A stretch of 64,000 bases of DNA from Paralvinella palmiformis (lineage: Eukaryota; Annelida; Polychaeta; Terebellida; Alvinellidae): contig JAODUP010000359.1 of assembly GCA_025642065.1 (NCBI GenBank), positions 405,001-469,000 on the forward strand, written 5' to 3'. Positions within the stretch are counted from its first letter, which is position 1. Each line of letters starts with the position of its first letter. Shown piece by piece: positions 56,529 to 64,000 of this stretch. Under the pieces are notes generated by a model. It searched no databases. It saw only the letters and a list, made by a program, of their open reading frames with translations, and was not told where the DNA came from. The position numbers were made by a program, and so were the translations under genes.

Positions 56529-56655
56529 CAATAAACACGCCGTGAATATATATACAGATCGACATCGAGCGGGTCGCGGAAAGGAAATTCGAAGAAATGG
56601 ATATTATTTAAATGAGCCAACTGAATAAAAAGAGCTTTCCGGGTCCGGATGACGA

Positions 56656-56792
56656 TGGCGACGATTGGTGTATTACGGCCGCATTTGTGCACACGGTAGG
56701 CTAAATGGGCCGAGCGACCTCCAAAAGTAATGAAGCGAAGTGAAAGATGAAACAACCTTCAGATATCCCAACGCCGAGATTCAAACTCAGTT
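56656..56792 (-). mobile_element. SINE family 1, copy I (head truncated)
   Basis: Reverse orientation: ATTACGGCCGCATTTGTGC, GGTAGGCTAAATGGGCCGAG, and B-box relic GAGATTCAAACTC. The tRNA-like head beyond it is missing. Confidence 0.82.
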
Positions 56793-57174
56793 TCTAAGTC
56801 CAAAAATTGAAGTAACTCACAGCGACAGCTGGACCTGCCAGCTCTGCGTGTTTTGCGCAGGAATGTCTACTTGTTGCGTTCTCTTTATTGAACCGATCGT
56901 GGCTTCCTTTTTCTTCAAATCTATATGTATTATCGATGAGAAGATTTGTTTTTAAATACTTAATTTTACGTCTAATAATGATGATCAGATTTAATGATTA
57001 TCCGGAATGCTTAGGCTCCATGTGGCAGTAGGAAATCCAGAAATCGGAGTCTTGACATTCGGTCATATTTAGTGCTACGTAGTTGTGAAGAAAAAAAAAC
57101 TGGCTTAGTAACTCACCTGACCAAAAATATCATACCTCCCGACCTTAACGGTTGCCTTTTAATATCAGGTGAAG

Positions 57175-57292
57175 GCCTCTTCGTGGCTTACATGGTAGCG
57201 CCGTTATTGACCATATACCTCTCGTGACTGGATACAAACCCTGTCTGGGTTATATCTGAAGGGTGTTTCATCTTTCACTTCACATCATCAAA
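57175..57292 (+). mobile_element. SINE family 1, copy J (degenerate, truncated)
   Basis: Head CCTCTTCGTGGCTTACATGG and body ATATCTGAAGGGTGTTTCAT, then breaks off. Diverged from the other copies. Confidence 0.65.
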
Positions 57293-58092
57293 CCAGCAAC
57301 AGTTGCATTTTAAGATTCGGGGTACTGAATAAGTCTAGCTAAGTCACTACATGTACGTCTATAATGAAATATCTAACTGTAATAAACGTATCTCCTTTGA
57401 AGTGTATAATTTCCGTAGGAAGTTCTTCCTCTGTCACATATCCCCGTATGACTAAATGACGAGGTAAAATAAATATCTGTAGCTTACTGACTGACTGACT
57501 GACTCACTCACTCACTCACTCACTCACTCAAATCAATTTACATATGTGATCAATGTGACTCTTAAATAGTCAAAAACGTGCTGCCGTCATAGTGCAGCAC
57601 AAACAAAATACTGATTAGTGTATTTAACTGTCATTTGGCCTGAGGTCGAAGCGTATTGGTTGGGGATTTGTGCATGGAAAGAGTCATAACGTTTCTAGCT
57701 ACCATCCAAAAACGAGAATAATCTGATTAATGTGTGTGCCTCGCATAACATGTAAAACACACTTTTAGGTATGTCGACATAACATCCATTCTCACAAAGT
57801 TCCAATTCACTTGTGGTACACAGGACAAGAACAGGAACCTACGGGGAAAAGTCGTCAGTGAAAGCTGCACCATTCTTGTGGAATTCGTTGTCTGCAAACT
57901 CGCGAGATGATATATCAGTAATTACATTCAATTGCCGACTGAATGTTTTCTAAATATTTTCTCCGATCTCTGGTTTTAAATATGGCCCCGTCTAGTCAGT
58001 GTCTTTACTGAGTCAGTAGTCAATATTTCTCTCACCGTAAAATGTTGTTTAGTTCCAATCATCATAGTTACTGCTGTATTTTAGGTCTTCTG

Positions 58093-58096
<4 letters not shown>
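57293..58096. other. No gene seen
   Basis: Holds (ACTG)n(ACTC)n at 57486-57530 and (TA)n starting at 58097. Confidence 0.45.
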
Positions 58097-58134
<38 letters not shown>

Positions 58135-58142
<8 letters not shown>

Positions 58143-58691
58143 AATGTAAAATGCCTTTGAATTAACCTCTTTTAGAAAAGGGCGTTATACAAAATAATAA
58201 TGTTATAAACTTCTATTACGCCAATATCCTAGAAAAGAATCGAGCTCAGGGGTTGGGCAAACTTATAGTCCAGAAACAATGCAAAATTCATCACAGAATG
58301 ATCGGATGCAGTGGAAACTTAGGAAACTTAAGAGGGAAAAGCAGATTTGAAAAGGTGAGTTTTCATATACGGACGAAAAGAAACGATCCTATTTGATGTC
58401 TGAAAGTGTTCAGAGAGTCAGTTCCAAAAGGTAGGTATAGCAACTGAAAAAGCAAGAGTGCCAGGATGAGTTCTGATACTAGGAACAGACAACAAGTGAA
58501 AACCAGATGAACGGAGCTTTCCGGGCTTGGTTGTTAGAGAATGCATGGGAAATACATACGAAAGTTCTCCGGAAGAATAAGTTTGATAGGCCATGATACA
58601 GAGTTTGAAAATAATACGAGATTGAACCGGGAGCCAGTGAAGAGATTTCAGGAGTGGTAGAGAATGAGAAAACCGAGGAGCCAGTGTGATA

Positions 58692-58700
<9 letters not shown>
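58135..58700 (-). mobile_element. 5'-truncated CR1/L2-like LINE, reverse-transcriptase C-terminus
   Basis: The minus-strand frame from about 58700 reads LPLLKSLHWLPVQSRIIFKL, then KLRSSGFHLLSVPSIRTHPG and LAFSVAIPTFWN. These are the familiar tail of non-LTR retrotransposon reverse transcriptases. An in-frame TGA follows FWN, after which the frame continues to YMKTHLFKSAF and TAA at 58328-58330. The 3' UTR ends GTATAACGCCCTTTTCTAAAA. The 5' end is cut off at a (TA)n tract (58697-58724). Confidence 0.82.
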
Positions 58701-58724
<24 letters not shown>

Positions 58725-58727
<3 letters not shown>

Positions 58728-59690
58728 AACATGTAATGAGATATATGTATATTTACATTACCTACCATGAAATCAAAACAAATATCTAACTCAGCCTAAA
58801 GAGAACGCCTAATTTCGGTTGTGAAACCCCTTTCGTGTGCAAGTGTGTGTGTAACTTCAATTACAAGTGCTAAATTACTGATACCATATTAAAGCTTCTT
58901 GTGTGAGAAAAATACAATATGACTGACTTGTTGAGACGATGATAAATTTAACAAAGTAAACATCACCACTGCAAGTTCCAACTTTTTCAGGACAAAAACC
59001 TTTAATGAATAACATAAAACCTCAGCTAATTTATACGCGAGATCATTCGTCATCACGTGTGACTGGTAATAATGTGAAACGGAATGCATAGATCGCGAAG
59101 TGACAAAGCTTCTGAGTGGTCAACTTTCCGGCCAATCATGGCCCATCATAGACTTTAGTTTGCCTTACTGCTGCCAGATGTCGTGACTATTGTAGTCAGT
59201 ACTATCTACAGACTTCATCTAATCATCTGTCAACGTGCATATCCGTCTGGAATAGTAAGCTAGACCTAGTTAGATGTGAGCCACTGCGTCTATTACTTCG
59301 GGTTACAAGATAAAGTGTTCCTTTGCAGAGATTGGAGAAGATTATCATTCAGTTTCCTACCCCCGGTTAGATAATAATATTAATTGGTTATCATCCCAAT
59401 CAGAATACAAATTATATCTGATAGATGGCTATACAATGTCACTGATGCTAATCATAAGCATTTTAAAATTGTTGTTCGTTTACACCGTAATACGTAATTG
59501 AATTGAACAACATTGTTCATATGTATCCCTTCGAATGTGTAGAAACTTTAACTTGTGCCATCTAGGTTTGGAATATTGTGTAATTACATGTTAACAAACT
59601 GAGGTTTACACTAGTGTGGATATCGTGTGTGATTCGCAGTGGGTGTGATATGGACACTGGGATCGTTGTCCGTAATAAGTGCACGTGTAC
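58725..59690. other. No gene seen
   Basis: AT-rich; no supported exon or repeat family. Confidence 0.45.
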
Positions 59691-59694
59691 GTGT

Positions 59695-59815
59695 CTACTT
59701 ATTCGTGTCATAACGACCTGTTTGTGTGTGTCATAACGATATGGAATCATTTTACGTGTCATAACGATCTGTCATCGTTCCTGTGGTGTCATAACGACCC
59801 ATCATCGTGTTTGGT
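59695..59815 (+). repeat. Short minisatellite (GTGTCATAACGA units)
   Basis: Four copies of GTGTCATAACGA, near 59703, 59728, 59757 and 59789, each followed by variable C/T-rich spacers. Confidence 0.75.
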
Positions 59816-60149
59816 ATTAAGATGATAATCAAATCGCCTTTTTGTCAACATCCAGTTTTGTCGAAATATTTACATTAATTGATTTATGTATAATAAAGTG
59901 TGCGGGTCATTTTCAGTTTATTGTTTCAGTTACAGGGGGAATGCATTATATATAAGCAACGCTTTAAGCATCCTCCTTTTCAACATTCTACGTGTGTTTG
60001 ATTTCATTAAAATTATGTATTATGAATGTTGAAATAAACGAATTGAATTGAAATAATACTATATCCTTAGGACACAGTGAGATTATTGAAGTCGTAAGAC
60101 GACACAAACCAACTGCTCTGCGATGTGTCGGTGGATCACTGGACAGTCT

Positions 60150-60348
60150 GAAATAAGAACCTGACAGGACGTGATGGCTAGGTGTCTGAGTGACGCCTTG
60201 CGCCTACAATGGCAGCATGCGTTGTATGCTCCCCTGGGAGTTGAGGTGTGTGCCGGATTGAAACAGGTCCCCCAGTGTCAGGGATAGTAATACCATAAAG
60301 CGTCTTAGAGCAGCTATATAGCTGGATAGGGCGCTCTATAAATGTCAC

Positions 60349-60379
<31 letters not shown>
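60150..60379 (+). mobile_element. SINE family 2, 5'-truncated copy
   Basis: Shares with 46305-46628 the segment GGACGTGATGGCTAGG-like, CATGCGTTGTATGCTCCCCT and GCGTCTTAGAGCAGC, then GGGCGCTCTATAAATGTCAC, and ends in (ATT)n. The tRNA-like head is missing. Confidence 0.72.
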
Positions 60380-60380
<1 letters not shown>

Positions 60381-60604
60381 TTTTATGACAAAATTGGGAT
60401 AAAAAGATTCGAATGGTAGCTGTCGGTTATGAGATAGTGGCGCAGAATTATAAATACGACTGATAACAGATTGAATAAACATTTATTCATCTGGTTATAT
60501 ATCGAGGCTGTAAAGTTTCTGTCAAATTCAAATACTGTACGGCGCCTCAAAACAGGGGTACCTGGTTCTGGCGCTAAACAAACATGCATTGTTATATCTA
60601 AATG

Positions 60605-60735
60605 CGGGCGCTTCAGCAGTTTAGCGGTTCTAGCACTGCGCTAAGCTACAAACTTCCGCGTCAGAGTTCGAGCCATACCTCTGCTTGTGGGAGAGTTGCC
60701 CCTCATTCATGAGTTACTCACTCACTCAAATTCAT
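60605..60735 (+). mobile_element. tRNA-derived SINE, family 4, second copy
   Basis: GCAGTTTAGCGGTTCTAGCA head, CAGAGTTCGAGCC B-box, CTCTGCTTGTGGGAG body. Confidence 0.5.
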
Positions 60736-62200
60736 AATTCAACATTTATGTGCCGTAAAAGCTACAAGGTTGATAATATTCCATCGAATATGAATTATGT
60801 ATTATTTGAATTCCATCTATCGTTTATCGTCATCGTTTATGGTTTTCAATAATTAATAAAAACCGATGGAATAAAATAAGACAGGACACAAATTTACAAT
60901 CATCTTTTAAATATCATTTTATAATCTCGAATAGAAACTGATAGGTGTGAGGGTGGTTATCTATCTGTTGAATATCGATGCTGTATCTATGAGGATGTTG
61001 TTTAAGATTAGTGTCAGACTTTAATATATATCCCGATATATCGAATACAATCCGTAGAATATCTTCTAGTCATAATCCATCTCTTAAACGTCAGTAAAAC
61101 CGCTTATGCCTTCGAATTATTTTTAAAAACGGTCGTAAAATGTTTCAGTAGAGATTCCTTACCCTGTCTGAATGGCCTAATTTATAGTTTGTTGTTTTTA
61201 ACATGTAATCCGTCTTCTATATATAGTCTGTCACAACATGAGGCTAACAAAATCACACAAGACAGTGACCGTTTATAATAATTTGACATAAAAAATACCA
61301 GCCACTTTTGTGAACTTCAAACTTTTGATTAAAAATTGCCCCGATACAAATGCATCATTATAATAAGGATTCGCTCCTTCCATTCATCTTCCTTAATGTT
61401 GTACAATAAAACATCCCACATATAAAGCATTTTAGCTAAATGAGATCGGGACGTACTGAATAATGTAAAAGCACCTATCACTATTTGTGGAGGTTTTCCA
61501 AGTGCTTCGGGATCACAAATTGTTTTGTGAACGCTTCGTTTAGATTCGACACTGATCGTATCTGAGACATATAGCCGAAGGGTGAAGGGGAAAATCCCAT
61601 AAACGAAGATACTGATCTGATGTGGATGTTCATTTAAAGGTCTGCGACGCAGTATTCTAGCCATTGAAGTCCCTCAAACCGAACTCGCTACGTCACGGCT
61701 ATAACCCGTTTTCCTAAGATCATAGTCCATTTGTTTAGATATCTCACGCCGACTGACGAATCCGAGTAGTCGTTGATGACTATAGGGATGGCACGTCAAT
61801 ACTCTTACCGACTAGGATCACACCGAAGCCTTTGTTCTATGTAAAAATCATTTTAGCAGAAACGATCGTGATATCTGCGCCCTTCTTTCATTCTCCTCAC
61901 GATAGCACTTCGTTCCATAACCCACAATAGCAAATGACTTGCACAATACACTCAACACCTCATGTGGTATACACAAACTTTCACTCGGTAGTCATCGGGC
62001 TTTATATTGCCACTTCCGTTTCCGTTCAATCCGCTGCATTTAGAAATCGCTCGCTATGTGGTTGCTAATAACCTTTCTCGTACTATCGATCCGGTTAAGC
62101 GTTAAGTCATTAAGAGAACTATGACGTCACCTACGTAGAACACGTTCGGGCATTTTTTTGGGGGGGTCAGACATCACCTAATTGTTTGATGATGATGATG
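60736..62200. other. No gene recognised
   Basis: A minus-strand ORF of 111 codons at 61329-61664 begins MARILRRRPLNEHPHQISIF. It has no motif I know and no flanking splice or poly(A) support beyond AT-rich sequence. I leave it as an unassigned ORF. Confidence 0.25.
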
Positions 62201-62204
62201 AGAT

Positions 62205-62337
62205 GATGATGATTGGTGTTTTACGGCCACTTTTGTGCACATGGTAGGCTAAATGGACCGAGCGACCTCCAAAGGCAATGAAACGAAGTCAACGATGAAA
62301 CACCCTTCAGATATACCCACGCCGAGGTTACCATCAA
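62205..62337 (-). mobile_element. SINE family 1, copy K (head lost)
   Basis: GATGATGATTGG tail, TTTTACGGCCACTTTTGTGC, GGTAGGCTAAATGGACCGAG, CAGATATACCCACGCCGAGG, then unrelated sequence where the B-box should be. Confidence 0.84.
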
Positions 62338-62388
62338 GGTTACAGTGACTTCCGAGCTACACACGTAACAGCATAATATACTGGACGT

Positions 62389-62840
62389 GTGCAGTAGAGC
62401 CTTGCACGGGTTGGGTTAACCCGAACGGGTTAACCCAACCCGCATCCGCATCCGTGGGCATCCGTGGGTTGGGGAAACCTTTTATTCGGCTCACGGGTCG
62501 GATTTGGGTTTAAGTCTTGTGAGTCAGGTTGGGTTCGAATTGTTGTCTTGTGGGTTTGGTATGGGTTGCTTGAAAAAGTATGGGTTTTATTTTTTTTAAT
62601 CCTCAAAATATGAGAATAAGTTACAATGGAAAAGTTGAATTTGTTTTTCAATAAATTTTCTTAATAACAGGAATGTTGTATGTTTCGGGTTCAGACTCCA
62701 TTCCTGTGAGTTGGGATGGGTACGGGTTAAGTCTTATGTGACTGGGTACGGGTTCAATGTCATTTTTAGTATGGGTGCGGGTTGAGATTTGTGGGTTTGG
62801 GTTGGGTGTGGGTTGAGTAATTGCGGGGTGGGTCTGTTTG
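62389..62840 (+). mobile_element. Possible hAT-type non-autonomous element
   Basis: Begins near CAGTAGAGCCTTGCACGGG with a near-perfect palindrome GTTGGGTTAACCCG...CGGGTTAACCCAAC (62410-62439). Many GGGTT/GGGTTCG motifs follow to 62830. The start resembles hAT termini (CAGNG...GCACGGG). No matching right terminus was found. Confidence 0.25.
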
Positions 62841-63637
62841 GTCATCTTAGCGAGTTGACGTATTTCCAGCGAGGACGGAGTTTATGGTTTTAAACAAACA
62901 CACCTTTTGTCGAGATCATTGTCTGGTATTAAATACACATTCGTAAGCCCCAGTCTCGATATTGCACTAATAATTATATCGTGCCTGTCACAATGCCTCA
63001 AGTGAATTCAATTTGAGTAAAAGGCGGTAACATCAGTTAATTTTCAGTAAGTCAAGTTATTCAACTTTATCAAACGCAGACAGACGTGGCGCGGTTGGTG
63101 TGTTTTATATAACAACTTTAGTTGGATATAAAATTCACTTTGGTTGTATGTGGGAATAGAATTATCTTTCCTAGGTCCAGTTATGTCCAGTTTGTACTAT
63201 GACATTCAATATTAGCTCTAATCTGCTTGTCATAAATAACATTTAAGAACTACAATAGTTAGAATAGCAGACGTTAGGTCAGGTTTGAAAATGATAACAT
63301 AGTTCAAACAGTACCGAAACTATGACGCGCTATTACGGTCTGCTTTTAATAGCAATTAAGCTAGACAGTTTTAATAGTAGTCGCTTCGTGACGCCTGCTC
63401 GTTGTAAAAACTGATCTTTAAAGACAGTGACAATTGGGTTATATAGTTTATATAGTATTGCTTTGAAGAAAGATACAGCAATTGAAAAATAGCTATAAAT
63501 AGGGCTGCTTAGATAATTAATCTAAACATTCTCACTACTGCCGTGATCTGACTTGGGTGTTCTACTCCCAAACTCCACGGCTGTAGGTGATTCGCATTTT
63601 GATTTTGCTTGGCGGCTTAGGGACTGGCGAGACATTA
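62841..63637. other. No gene seen
   Basis: AT-rich sequence without supported exons or repeats. Confidence 0.45.
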
Positions 63638-63757
63638 CAATGTCTCAGCAAGAAAAGTCACCACTCTGGATTCATTCCCCTGAAGAAACGTCCAGAGTTT
63701 GAATTCACAGTTCGAGATTCTCTGTGCCTGTGCCTTATTATACACAGCTAAAACATA
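63600..63757 (-). repeat. Hairpin repeat family, copy 4
   Basis: Reverse orientation. Extends past the hairpin to GCTGAGACATTGTAATGTC and CCAGTCCCTAAGCCGCCA, so it shows more of the element than copy 3. Confidence 0.85.
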
Positions 63758-64000
63758 CACCACAGTACAAACACTGCAGTGTAAACAGTGATTAAATGTA
63801 ACGCAACTTGTTCGGATCAATAACATATTTTTCAGAAATATTTTCTTTCGTCATCTCACCTGGCATGTTATACTATGCTATACAAATCGCATTTCGGCTA
63901 AAATATAAAACATGTGCGTACACGTTTATAAACTTCGGTTTGTTAGTTAATGGGCAATTACCGACAAATCAAACATATATCAACGGCAACGATCAGTGTC

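Overview
The window is eukaryotic nuclear DNA from an invertebrate. I favour a marine mollusc or another lophotrochozoan, but species cannot be fixed from this sequence. The evidence is intron-rich genes with GT-AG splice sites, dense microsatellites, many tRNA-derived SINE copies, a CR1/L2-like LINE fragment, and a complete apolipophorin-type large lipid transfer protein (LLTP) gene.

The dominant gene is on the minus strand, from the ATG at 38060 to the stop at 12900. I resolved 26 coding exons whose splice sites and phases all agree, giving a protein of about 5143 residues. In order it has a signal peptide, the vitellogenin-type N-terminal lipid-transfer module, a furin-like RRKR site near residue 701, open beta-sheet domains, and a single 8.07-kb exon (18290-26363). 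That exon encodes about 2690 residues, mostly tandem amphipathic beta repeats. Then come helical segments, a von Willebrand D domain, a vWA-like domain with a degenerate metal site, and a very basic C-terminal tail. A TATA box and a CRE-like site lie just upstream of the start. One extra base at 21332 breaks the reading frame inside the giant exon. Everything before and after it is open and in register, so it is an assembly error, a recent null allele or, less likely, a recoding site.

Left of this gene (1-12 kb), the plus strand carries the 3' part of an unidentified gene (exons 2501-5714, with a possible earlier exon at 872-984). After it come a heavily decayed multi-kb mobile-element ORF of a family widespread in marine invertebrates (about 7.0-9.4 kb) and SINE material. 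The plus-strand gene and the LLTP gene converge.

Right of the promoter (38-64 kb), the sequence is gene-poor and repeat-rich. It holds a degenerate minisatellite (41.1-41.7 kb), eight further copies of the main SINE, two other SINE families, a young hairpin-bearing repeat family, a 195-bp palindrome built around (CA)n/(GT)n, a truncated LINE, and long compound microsatellites. Three short minus-strand ORFs with good acceptors and nearby poly(A) signals (44670-44891, 50869-50996, 51310-51495) look like terminal exons of genes I cannot name. A small plus-strand ORF with one membrane helix lies at 56293-56528.
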